64,000 nt of DNA from Dyadobacter jiangsuensis (GTDB taxonomy: Bacteria > Bacteroidota > Bacteroidia > Cytophagales > Spirosomataceae): the NCBI RefSeq assembly GCF_003014695.1, contig NZ_PYAS01000004.1, positions 434,001 to 498,000 of the forward strand. The letters are read 5' to 3'. The position numbers and the translations under genes are program-made. The notes beneath the pieces were generated by a model. The model worked only from the letters and a program-made list of their open reading frames with translations. It was not told the origin of the DNA and searched no databases. Every line of letters begins with the position of its first letter. Within the stretch, counting starts at the first letter, position 1. Below are positions 23,497 through 32,103 of this stretch, piece after piece.

Positions 23497-25274
23497 AGAC
23501 GGTCGGTGAGCGAATGTAAAAAGGCAATGATATCGGATTTTTCCTCGTCCGATAGATTAAGCGGTTCTCCGGGCAATGTTTGGTCGGGAATATCGAGGCC
23601 CAGGCCGGCACCTCCGCCTTTATCGTAAAACTCCATGACTTTTTCGAGACTTCCGAAGGAGCCGTTATGCATGTAGGGAGCCGTTACGGCAGCGTTGCGG
23701 ACGGTGGGTGTTTTAAATGCGCCCCGGTAATAGGGGGTAGGGCGGGTTTCGAAACGCCCCTGGTCGGGATCTGCTTTCGGGTGAAGAAAATCATCCGAGG
23801 CGGTCGTTCCCAGTATTTCAAACTCAGTGAGGGTGTAGGTGGGCGGGATCAGCCCGTTGAATAGCGGCGCAAAATGGCACGTTCCGCATTGCGCTTTACC
23901 CATGAATAGGTTGAACCCATTCACCTGATGATCGGTCAGGGCCGCTTTGTCTCCTGCAATATATCTGTCAAAATCCGAGTTGAATGGCTGCAAAGTGCGT
24001 ACATAGGCTGCTATGGCCTTGTAAATAATGGTATCATTTAAAGTGCGCCGCTTTCTGGACACTTTGCGGATCAGCCGGCGATATGGGCGCTCTTTGGCCA
24101 GTTTTATGATAGTCTCGGCAGGCCTGCCATTCATTTCGAGGCTGTCGTGGATCACGGTGCGGATCTGCTCTTCCAGCGTTTTGGCACGACCGTCCCAGAA
24201 TTGCGCGTGTTGAAATGTGCTATACAGTAATGAAGGTGCATTACGCCGCACCTCCTGGCCGGGGTGAATGCCCATGCTGCGGGGCAGACCGTCGGTAAAA
24301 TGCAAAGCGGGGTTATGGCAAGATGCGCAGCTGCGGCTGCCGTTGGAGGACAAACGTGTTTCGAAAAACAGTTTTTCACCCAGTTCAGCCAATGCAGCAT
24401 TGGAGCTTGCACCTCCGGCAAAAGCAGGTTCGGCAAAAGCATCCCGGCTGAAAATGTTCCTGGCGTTGTAATTTAAAATACCCTTTTCATTGATCTCCAA
24501 ACCCATGCTGATCATCAGGCCAAGGCTCTCCTGCAATGGCAAGGCATAGTTAGTCAGAAAGAATAGCCGGTCGAACTGGTCGAAATCCGTTTTTCCGGTG
24601 AGATAAATCTCGCAGGAAGTCAGCAATTTTCGGACAGACCCTTCATCCGAATGCATTAAATAGGGATTCAATACTTCGTGAAGCGCTTGGAGGGAAACCA
24701 ATGCTTCGTCGAGGCCGCTTTTGAGTAACGGTGCGTCAAACCCCGTAATGCTGAGCGTCATAACCCGGATCAGTTCCAGCCGCACACTTTCGAGCACCTG
24801 CGCGTCGGTCGCTTTGAAATTGTAAAGCAAAGCGGGCAGGTCTTCCGCCGAAGTTTCCAGGAACCGGCATTGCTGTATCATTTCCGCTTTGTGTAAACCG
24901 GGATTGTCGAAAAGCAATGCCTCGATGTATTGCAGACCGGTAGGCGCGCCGTATTCCAGATGCGGTTCCTCTATTTCGTTTTTGGGCGGCCGGTTGTAAA
25001 TCCGGGAGGACGTGAAGAAGAAGTAGTCGAGAAAAAAGGCGATCCGTTTGTAAGCCAGGCGGGTGGCTTTCAGCTTTTCTTTCGCTTGTTCAATGCTTTG
25101 GGCGTCGGCGGAATCAGTTTTTTCGATCGCAATGCGCATTTCAGTCACGCTGGCCGCGAATGCCCGGGCATCGGCACGAAAGCGATCGGTACAGTTTTGC
25201 ACGCCGATGGTTTCCTGCTCCGATGCCGCAGCAAGCAATAACAACGCCATACACAATGCAAGGGCTTTCCACAT
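23493..25274 (-). CDS. Imelysin-like/di-heme cytochrome c peroxidase (MauG type) fusion, 593 aa
   Basis: After a signal peptide, residues 30-250 are helical and resemble the imelysin-like region that precedes some Bacteroidota peroxidases. Residues 290-590 form the di-heme peroxidase with two CxxCH haem sites, C316-C319-H320 and C463-C466-H467, and the conserved 'NAPSLLYSTFQHAQFWDGRA'. It would reduce peroxide or oxidise a partner in the periplasm using cytochrome electrons. It is co-translated with a secreted phosphatase. Confidence 0.88.
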   Translation of the reverse strand: MWKALALCMALLLLAAASEQETIGVQNCTDRFRADARAFAASVTEMRIAIEKTDSADAQSIEQAKEKLKATRLAYKRIAFFLDYFFFTSSRIYNRPPKNEIEEPHLEYGAPTGLQYIEALLFDNPGLHKAEMIQQCRFLETSAEDLPALLYNFKATDAQVLESVRLELIRVMTLSITGFDAPLLKSGLDEALVSLQALHEVLNPYLMHSDEGSVRKLLTSCEIYLTGKTDFDQFDRLFFLTNYALPLQESLGLMISMGLEINEKGILNYNARNIFSRDAFAEPAFAGGASSNAALAELGEKLFFETRLSSNGSRSCASCHNPALHFTDGLPRSMGIHPGQEVRRNAPSLLYSTFQHAQFWDGRAKTLEEQIRTVIHDSLEMNGRPAETIIKLAKERPYRRLIRKVSRKRRTLNDTIIYKAIAAYVRTLQPFNSDFDRYIAGDKAALTDHQVNGFNLFMGKAQCGTCHFAPLFNGLIPPTYTLTEFEILGTTASDDFLHPKADPDQGRFETRPTPYYRGAFKTPTVRNAAVTAPYMHNGSFGSLEKVMEFYDKGGGAGLGLDIPDQTLPGEPLNLSDEEKSDIIAFLHSLTDRL

Positions 25275-25374
25275 CGCGGAAAAAGGGTTTTGGAAACATC
25301 CGCAAGATACAGAAGAGGTGCCAAATCACGAATAAGCATTAAATTGCCGGCCCTGACCCAATTTCCGAATTGCC

Positions 25375-26247
25375 ATGCACGGTTCATTTCCCCGGCTCGA
25401 TATCGGCCCGCTTTCCGAATACCGCGAAGATCATATTATGATCGCACGGTTCTCCGATTACGTTCACGAACATCAGAGCCTTGTTTTTCCGCACCGCCAC
25501 AGCTTCTATCACCTGGTACTTTTCACCGAAGGCAGTGGTCGGCACACGATTGATTTTCACCATTTTCAGGCTGCGCCTTATCAAATCTATTTCATGATCC
25601 CCGGACAAGTGCATACGTGGGATTTCCAGGGGGATATGGAAGGGTATGTGGTCAATTTTTCGGATTCATTTTTTAAATCCTTCCTGCTGCAACCCGAATA
25701 CCTCGATTCGTTCTCTTTCCTCGATCAGGACAGCAGCAACAACGTGCTGACGCTCTCCGAGTCCATTCGTGCGAACGTTTGCAGGCTATTCGAGGAGTTG
25801 CTCAGTCAAAATGCCCGCGCAACGGCCTGGCGCGACGATATGGTGCGCGTTTTACTGCTCCAAATTTTTATGATTGTTGAACAGAGCGATTCTGTCGACA
25901 GGAAGAAGAATGCGGAGAAAGGGAAGAATGCGACGGTACGGAACTTCATCCGCCTTATCGACAAGCATTACGACCGCCTGAGACTGCCGGGGCAATATGC
26001 CGAAATGCTGAATGTGACGCCCAATCACCTGAATGCGTTGTGCAAGGAGCACGTAGGGATGCAGGCGGGAGAGCTGATCCGCAACAGGATCGTTTTGGAG
26101 GCCAAAAGGCTGTTGATCAACCTCGATCTGACCGTTTCTGAAATCGCCTACAAGTTGAATTTCAATGATAACTCCTATTTCACCAAGTTCTTCCGGAAAG
26201 AAACCGGCATGACGCCGGAAGATTTCCGGAAGAGCCCGGCTTTATAA
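25375..26247 (+). CDS. AraC-family regulator with cupin domain, 290 aa
   Basis: Cupin-type sensor domain with 'FPHRHSFYHLVLFTEGSGRHTIDF' (residues 38-61) and C-terminal AraC double helix-turn-helix ('VSEIAYKLNFNDNSYFTKFFRKETGMTPEDFRK'). ATG at 25375 is used; Met22 is an alternative. Divergent from the peroxidase operon, with about 100 bases between, so that operon is a possible target. Effector unknown. Confidence 0.88.
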   Translation: MHGSFPRLDIGPLSEYREDHIMIARFSDYVHEHQSLVFPHRHSFYHLVLFTEGSGRHTIDFHHFQAAPYQIYFMIPGQVHTWDFQGDMEGYVVNFSDSFFKSFLLQPEYLDSFSFLDQDSSNNVLTLSESIRANVCRLFEELLSQNARATAWRDDMVRVLLLQIFMIVEQSDSVDRKKNAEKGKNATVRNFIRLIDKHYDRLRLPGQYAEMLNVTPNHLNALCKEHVGMQAGELIRNRIVLEAKRLLINLDLTVSEIAYKLNFNDNSYFTKFFRKETGMTPEDFRKSPAL

Positions 26248-26252
26248 ATACC

Positions 26253-26633
26253 CTATACCCGTTCTTCGGAAGCGGCCGGTTTAATGAACAGCGCAAGCCA
26301 TGTACGGCGCGCCATGCGGTAAAAGAGCGGCGTCAGCACTACGAGGATCGGAATGATGCTCACCAGGAAGTAGTCGAGGTACTGTTTGAAAAAGTTGACG
26401 AAAATCAGAAAGTAAATCACCATGAATGCCACGTAGAAGGCATAGCTGATGTACAATGCACCCTGATAGAAGCCCGGTTCCGGCACGAAATCGGCACCGC
26501 AGCTCGGACAGCGACGGTTCATTTTGTCGAAATTCCGCAGGTTATAGGCGCTTTTGGTGATAAAAAAGTCACCCTCGCCGCATTGGGGGCATTTGTTGAA
26601 TAAAACGCTGTATATTTTGTTGGGCTTTGCCAT
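26253..26633 (-). CDS. DUF983 zinc-ribbon membrane protein, 126 aa
   Basis: Two CPxCG zinc knuckles ('KCPQCGEGDFF' near residue 14 and 'RRCPSCGADF' near 41) followed by two membrane helices (about 57-80, 85-105). This is the DUF983 layout of Bacteroidota and Alphaproteobacteria. Function not established. It is convergent with the AraC gene, with 5 bases between stops. Confidence 0.88.
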   Translation of the reverse strand: MAKPNKIYSVLFNKCPQCGEGDFFITKSAYNLRNFDKMNRRCPSCGADFVPEPGFYQGALYISYAFYVAFMVIYFLIFVNFFKQYLDYFLVSIIPILVVLTPLFYRMARRTWLALFIKPAASEERV

Positions 26634-26736
26634 GATCTTACTGTTTTAAACTCAATACAAATTTCCTGAATTGACTGTTTAAAAAGAAAGACTGAATCTC
26701 GCTTTTGTGGTAGAAATCAACGATCGGTCTGAGAAA

Positions 26737-27318
26737 CTACGTCAGTGAGTTGATGAAAGCGGCCATTTCGATGGTGTCGAACACATGGTCGATAGGCAGG
26801 TGGGTAATGGCATAATGCGGCATGAAGGGCATTTGAGCGGTGTCCGGATTTTGCGCTACGGCCATGCCTCCGGCTTGTTTTACGGCTGTGAGACCGCTAG
26901 TACCGTCCTCATTCGCACCGGAGAGCAATATCGCCACCAGCCCCGGCCCATAAACCTCGGCGGCAGATTCAAACGTGACGTCGATGCTGGGCCGGCTGAA
27001 ATTGATTTTTTCGGAATAGTCCAGCGAAAATGTGCGGTTATGCTCGATGAGCAAATGGTAATCTGCGGGTGCTAAGTAAATCGTTCCGGGGGTAACAGGC
27101 TCTTTGTCTTCGACCTCCTGGGTTGGATTTAAAGTTTTGGAAGCCAGCAGCTCAGATAAGGTTGAGTCTCCGGAATTGCGCCGGTGCAGCACCAATGCCA
27201 CGGGAAACGGCAGATCGGCACGCAGCAGCGGAAGCAGCCTGAACAGCACTTCCAGGCTACCCGCCGAACCTCCGATCAGCAGGAGTTCGCAGCGACGGTT
27301 CAAATGATTTTCTTCCAT
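26737..27318 (-). CDS. CheB-type methylesterase without receiver, 193 aa
   Basis: Only the catalytic domain is present: S18 in 'LLLIGGSAGSLEVL', the His segment 'ALVLHRRNSG' and the Asp loop 'LSGANEDGTSG'. In chemotaxis CheB removes methyl groups from receptor glutamates; the normal N-terminal receiver is missing, so control must come from elsewhere. Its start overlaps the cheR end by 19 bases. It is the last gene of a five-gene signalling operon with no receptor, CheA or CheW. Confidence 0.88.
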   Translation of the reverse strand: MEENHLNRRCELLLIGGSAGSLEVLFRLLPLLRADLPFPVALVLHRRNSGDSTLSELLASKTLNPTQEVEDKEPVTPGTIYLAPADYHLLIEHNRTFSLDYSEKINFSRPSIDVTFESAAEVYGPGLVAILLSGANEDGTSGLTAVKQAGGMAVAQNPDTAQMPFMPHYAITHLPIDHVFDTIEMAAFINSLT

Positions 27319-28109
27319 ATTTTCTCCCGGTTCAGTTGCTTGAACTTGTGTTGTACAGCCGAGAATTTCAGGGTCTCTTTCGTTCCCAATGCAAGGTAGC
27401 CCAATGTCCCGAGGCTCGCATCGAAGAGTTTCAGCACCCTGTCCTGCAATTCCTTGTCGAAATAGATCAGCACGTTACGGCATAGTATCAGGTCGAATTC
27501 ATTAAAAGAGCTGTCGGACACCAGGTTATGGGTCGAAATAATGATCTTTTCCGAAAGCTCGCTGTCAAACTTCGCCTGCCCGTATTGGGCCGTATAATAG
27601 CTTGAAAAATCCGCAGTGCCGCCGGACGAAATGTAGCTTTCGGAATACTGCTTCATCAATGCGAGCGGAAATATGCCTTTCCGCACCTTTTCAAGTACGC
27701 TTGGGTTGAGGTCGGTCGCATACAGCAGCGAACGCCGGAGCAGGTTGGCTTCTTTGAGAAGGATCGCCATCGAATACACCTCTTCGCCGGTCGAGCAGCC
27801 CGCATGCCAGACGCGGATAAACGGCTTGGTACCTAATACGGGAAGCACTTCCTCGCGCAGGGACTTGTAAAATGCCGGGTCGCGGAACATTTCGGTGACA
27901 TTCACCGTCACTTCCTCGACAAACCGTTTGAGGTACGACGGGTCGTTCCGGACCCGGTAGCGCAGCTCGGCAAAGCTTGGGAATTTATCGAGCGAGCACA
28001 GCCGGATGATCCTGCGTTTCAGCGAAGCGCGCGAGTACCGCGTGAAATCGTATCCGTAGAGATCGAACAGGTCATTCAGCAAAAGATCGATGTCTTCCTC
28101 TTCAATCAT
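27300..28109 (-). CDS. CheR-type protein-glutamate methyltransferase, 269 aa
   Basis: N-terminal helical CheR domain with 'YSRASLKRRIIRLC' and a SAM-binding domain with 'VWHAGCSTGEEVYSMAILL', later 'DLILCRNVLIYFDKE'. It would methylate glutamates on a partner protein with SAM. The first ATG (28109) is chosen: the frame opens further upstream with a TTG, but ATG gives a 4-base gap to the preceding receiver gene. The usual C-terminal receptor-tether pentapeptide partner is not visible in this operon. Confidence 0.9.
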   Translation of the reverse strand: MIEEEDIDLLLNDLFDLYGYDFTRYSRASLKRRIIRLCSLDKFPSFAELRYRVRNDPSYLKRFVEEVTVNVTEMFRDPAFYKSLREEVLPVLGTKPFIRVWHAGCSTGEEVYSMAILLKEANLLRRSLLYATDLNPSVLEKVRKGIFPLALMKQYSESYISSGGTADFSSYYTAQYGQAKFDSELSEKIIISTHNLVSDSSFNEFDLILCRNVLIYFDKELQDRVLKLFDASLGTLGYLALGTKETLKFSAVQHKFKQLNREKIWKKII

Positions 28110-28113
28110 GGGA

Positions 28114-28479
28114 TCAGATGTTACCAAGTATCTTCAACAGCTTGTCGACATCGATCGGTTTGGAAATATAATCGTTCGCACCGGCATCGAGGCATTTTTC
28201 CCGGTCGCCCACCATCGCTTGCGCCGTGACGGCGATTACGGGTACCGACTGTCTGTTTTCCAGGTCCTTGATCAGCGGAATGGCCTCGTAGCCATCCATT
28301 TCAGGCATCATCATATCGATCAGCACGGCATCTACCGGTTCGCCGGTCCGCAGGATGTCCAGCGCCTCCGTTGCGGCGGAGCAGGAAATACAGTCGAAAC
28401 CCTTCGATTTGAGGGTCGCCCTGAGCGCGAAGATGTTGCGGGCGTCGTCGTCGACGATCATGATCTTTTTCTTTTCCAT
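28114..28479 (-). CDS. Single-domain response regulator, 121 aa
   Basis: A stand-alone receiver: acidic D10-D11-D12, phosphoacceptor D55 in 'AVLIDMMMPEMDGYEA', T in 'AVTAQAM' and K in 'DYISKPIDVDKL'. It closely resembles the third receiver of the hybrid kinase upstream (same 'MMMPxMDGYE' and 'AGAxDYIxKPxD' blocks), so it probably arose by duplication of it. It may serve as a phosphate shuttle or sink towards CheB/CheR. Confidence 0.9.
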   Translation of the reverse strand: MEKKKIMIVDDDARNIFALRATLKSKGFDCISCSAATEALDILRTGEPVDAVLIDMMMPEMDGYEAIPLIKDLENRQSVPVIAVTAQAMVGDREKCLDAGANDYISKPIDVDKLLKILGNI

Positions 28480-28487
28480 TGTGAGGG

Positions 28488-31400
28488 TCAGGATTTTTCA
28501 TAAAGCCACACGCGCAGCAGCGACATGAGCTGGTCGATATCCACAGGTTTGGTAATATAGTCAGAAGCGCCGGCATTAATGCATTTTTCGCGATCGCCGG
28601 TCATGGCTTTGGCCGTAACGGCTATCACCGGCAGGTTGCGCCACTGCGGATTCTCGCGAATGCGTTTTGCGGTCTCGTAGCCATCCATCTGGGGCATCAT
28701 CATATCGAGCAGGACCACATCCACTTCCGGATTTTCTTGGAGTTTTTGCAACGCTTCCTTGCCGTCGAGAGCCGTCAGGACATTCATTTTGTAGTTTTCC
28801 AATGATTTGGAAAGTGAGAAAATGTTCCGGACGTCGTCGTCGGCTATCAGTACGGTCTTGTTATTCAAAATCTCGCCCAGGCCGCCGAGCTTGCGCGCAT
28901 CTGTACCCTGGCGTGCATTTTTCTTGTTCTCTTCCACCACATGCAGGAACAGCGACACTTCGTCGAGCATACGCTGGTAGGAATGCGCAGTTTTGACGAT
29001 GATCGAATCCGCATACTGCTTGATCCGCAGCTCTTCGGTCATGGAAAGGCTCTTTCCAGTGAAAATAATGATTGGTACATGCTCAAAGCCGGGATTCTTC
29101 TTCGCTTCTTCGAGCATATCGTAGGCTTTTTTGTCGGGAATACCCATATCGAGGATCACACAATCGACCTCGTTGTTCGACAGTGCGCTGATCCCCTCGT
29201 TGATATCGCTTTTCAGCTCCGAATGAATGTCATACGTACCCAGGTAGTAAGCCAGCGCTTTGGCATGCATCGAGTTATCCTCGACAATGAGTACCTTTTT
29301 CGATTTCTTGCTAATCACATATTCGATTTTCCGGAAAATTTCATCCATCTTTTCGATCGCCACAGGCTTGTCGATAAAGTCGACCGCGCCTTTTTGCAGG
29401 CTCTCGTTCTTCATCCGGTGCGACGACATGATATGTACCGGAATATGCCGCGTTTCGGGATCGTTTTTGAGCTGGTCCATCACTTCCCAACCGCTCACCA
29501 CCGGTAGCTGAATGTCCAGCAGGATACCCATCGGCCTGAATGTCTTTGCCAGTTCGAGGCCCTCGTCGCCACGCACGGCTACCACACCTTTGTAACCCTG
29601 CTTGCGGGTATAATCCAGGAGCGATTTGGCAAAAAAGGTGTCGTCTTCGATGATCAGGAGAGTCTTTGCGGCTTCGCTAACCGTCGAACGGTCGTCGGGG
29701 ATACTTTCGGGGATGACGGTACTGACAAAGCGGCTTTGTACCGCGGGCGTTGTCTTGGCAGCTGTTTCCTCCTGATAGTTTCCAAAGAAATTAACCGTTT
29801 CCGGTTCGGAACTGCCATAGGCGGGCCCGATGGGCACGAAAAGCGTAAACTCACTGCCCTGGCCGACGACACTCGTGAGTGATATTTCCCCGCCCAGGAG
29901 CTTGGCCAGCTCGCGGCTGATCGAGAGCCCGAGCCCTGTGCCGCCGTATTTGCGCTTGGTGGAACCGTCGGCTTGCTGGAAGGCTTCAAAAATATGATGC
30001 TGCTTCTCCGGCGGAACGCCGATACCCGTGTCACGGACGACGAAGCAAAGCATTTTATCATTACCATCATTGGGCTTGATGGTAATGTCTACCGAGCCTT
30101 GTGCGGTGAATTTCAATGCGTTGGATATCAAATTTTTAAGAATTTGTTCCATGCGCATTTTGTCCGTTTCGATCACGGGAGGAACGCCGTTTGCGATAGT
30201 AACCGAGAAATCAAGCCCCTTTTCCCGTGCGACCGGCGCGAACAGGCCTCTCAGATCATCACAAATCTCCTTCAACGAAACGGTTACATATTCCAGCTCC
30301 ATCTTCCCGGCCTCGATTTTGGAAAGGTCGAGGATTTCGTCGATCAGACCCAGCAAGCCATTGCCCGAAGATTGGATCACCGTCGCATACTCGATTTGGT
30401 CGCTGGTCAGGTTCTTGTCGTCATTCTCCGCGAGCAGCCGGCTCAACAGCAGGATTGAATTCAGCGGCGTGCGTAGCTCGTGAGACATATTGGCAAGGAA
30501 CTCGGATTTGTAGCGGGTGGTCAGTTCCAGTTCCTCCGCTTTTTTCTGTATTTCAAGGTTCTTTTCCTCCAACAGACCGCTCCGTTCTTCTAGCTCCTCA
30601 TTGGTTTGCTGCAATTCCTCCTGCTGCACGCGCAGTTCTTCTTCCGATGCCTGCAATTTCTGTGATTGTGCTTCGAGTTCCGCATTGAGGTTTTCGAGCT
30701 CGTTATGCTGTGTTTGCAGCTCCTCCGCCTGCGCCTGGGTTTCTTCCAGGAAGTTTTGAAGCTTGACATAATCCAATGCGGAATTCACGCCACTGGCCAT
30801 GGTTTCCAGGTTTTCTTCAAGAAAACGCATGGTAAGCTCATCCGGAACTTTCAAAAAGGAAAGCTCGATCACCCCGATGCACTCATACGAATACACGAGT
30901 GGGAGGATCGCGAGCGCTGTTGGGCTGGTTTCACCCAGGCTGGATGTCACTTTGAGGTAGTTCGCGGGTACGTCGCGTACGAGCAGGGGCTTTTTTGTGT
31001 CGATAACCTGCCCGGACAATCCCTGTCCCGGCACGACAGTTTCCGGCGCGTTTTGCACGGCAAAGCTGCCGGTAAGCCTGAAATTCCAGTCGGTATCGAG
31101 GATGTAGATGGTCCCCAGGTTCGCGCCGGCGTAGGCGGTGAGCGTATTGATGAGGTTGGTAGACAGCTTTTTGAGCACGCGTTCACCCCGGATCGCATCG
31201 TTGATCTTTACTTCACCAGTCTGCAACCAGTTTTGAATATGAAGGTCATTGAAAGTTTGTTCGAGAGAGCCGGTCATTTTATTCAAGGCAACCGAAATCC
31301 TGCCGAGCTCGTCGTCGGTTTCGTCTGTGCTGCGGGCTGCGTAGTCGCCTTCTGAAACCCTTTGCGTAATCTTTTCAACGTGACCGATCCGCCGGTTCGT

Positions 31401-32090
31401 TTCGGCATACTTTTCCTCGTCGAGCTGCTGCTGTGCGATGCGCTTGCCAATATCGTTGCGGATGCGCAGGTAGGAGGAGATGGTTATCAGAATGGATATC
31501 AGTGCGGCTACCACGACCAGAATAGGCGTGTATTTGATATAAATCTGCTGCTGTTCGAGGCGTTCTGCCAGCATGGCGCTTTCCTCTTCCTTGATCCGCT
31601 CCGTGCTGAGCCGGAGATCGTCCATGATCTTTTTCCCCCGTACCATTTCCCGTAGACGAGAGTCGGTATCGTGCAGGAAATTCGGATTCTTTTTGGCCAT
31701 GTCGATGATGCTCTGCATCTGGCCGAATTTCGCTTCGTAAAGCGCCTTTACCTCGCGCAGGTTTTTTTGCTGAACCGGGTTGTCGGCAGTGAGCTCCACG
31801 AGGTTGTTGTAGCTGTCGGTCGTTTTTTCGTAAGCACCCTCGTAAGGTTCGAGGAACTGCGGGTCTGACGTGACCAGGTAGCCCCGCTGGCCGGTTTCCG
31901 CATCTTTCATGTGCGACATGATGGCTTCCGCCTCGATGAGCACTTCATTGGTGTGATTGACCAACTCCGAATTGTTGATCAGCTTCTGTGTGCTGTAATA
32001 GGATGCCAAAAGGCTAAAAAACAGGAGCAGAATGGAGAAGGAAAATACGATCTGTAATTGCTGGACGATCGAATTGGAAACTTTCTTCAT
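28488..32090 (-). CDS. Hybrid histidine kinase with CHASE3, HAMP, GAF and three receivers, 1200 aa
   Basis: Order: membrane helix 13-31, CHASE3-like periplasmic helices 40-180 ('DAETGQRGYLV'), helix 187-208, HAMP about 210-285, GAF about 300-445, long coiled coil 445-530, HisKA with H537 ('NMSHELRTP'), HATPase to about 755 (DTGIG 687-691, 'GGTGLGLSIS' 716-725), then receivers with D859, D981 and D1129. The second receiver has 'LDMGIPDKKA' instead of the usual MPxxxG loop and may be degenerate. It senses by GAF and/or periplasmic domain and can relay phosphate internally or to the small receiver encoded 8 bases downstream. Confidence 0.93.
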   Translation of the reverse strand: MKKVSNSIVQQLQIVFSFSILLLFFSLLASYYSTQKLINNSELVNHTNEVLIEAEAIMSHMKDAETGQRGYLVTSDPQFLEPYEGAYEKTTDSYNNLVELTADNPVQQKNLREVKALYEAKFGQMQSIIDMAKKNPNFLHDTDSRLREMVRGKKIMDDLRLSTERIKEEESAMLAERLEQQQIYIKYTPILVVVAALISILITISSYLRIRNDIGKRIAQQQLDEEKYAETNRRIGHVEKITQRVSEGDYAARSTDETDDELGRISVALNKMTGSLEQTFNDLHIQNWLQTGEVKINDAIRGERVLKKLSTNLINTLTAYAGANLGTIYILDTDWNFRLTGSFAVQNAPETVVPGQGLSGQVIDTKKPLLVRDVPANYLKVTSSLGETSPTALAILPLVYSYECIGVIELSFLKVPDELTMRFLEENLETMASGVNSALDYVKLQNFLEETQAQAEELQTQHNELENLNAELEAQSQKLQASEEELRVQQEELQQTNEELEERSGLLEEKNLEIQKKAEELELTTRYKSEFLANMSHELRTPLNSILLLSRLLAENDDKNLTSDQIEYATVIQSSGNGLLGLIDEILDLSKIEAGKMELEYVTVSLKEICDDLRGLFAPVAREKGLDFSVTIANGVPPVIETDKMRMEQILKNLISNALKFTAQGSVDITIKPNDGNDKMLCFVVRDTGIGVPPEKQHHIFEAFQQADGSTKRKYGGTGLGLSISRELAKLLGGEISLTSVVGQGSEFTLFVPIGPAYGSSEPETVNFFGNYQEETAAKTTPAVQSRFVSTVIPESIPDDRSTVSEAAKTLLIIEDDTFFAKSLLDYTRKQGYKGVVAVRGDEGLELAKTFRPMGILLDIQLPVVSGWEVMDQLKNDPETRHIPVHIMSSHRMKNESLQKGAVDFIDKPVAIEKMDEIFRKIEYVISKKSKKVLIVEDNSMHAKALAYYLGTYDIHSELKSDINEGISALSNNEVDCVILDMGIPDKKAYDMLEEAKKNPGFEHVPIIIFTGKSLSMTEELRIKQYADSIIVKTAHSYQRMLDEVSLFLHVVEENKKNARQGTDARKLGGLGEILNNKTVLIADDDVRNIFSLSKSLENYKMNVLTALDGKEALQKLQENPEVDVVLLDMMMPQMDGYETAKRIRENPQWRNLPVIAVTAKAMTGDREKCINAGASDYITKPVDIDQLMSLLRVWLYEKS

Positions 32091-32103
32091 AAATGGGCGT
32101 CAG

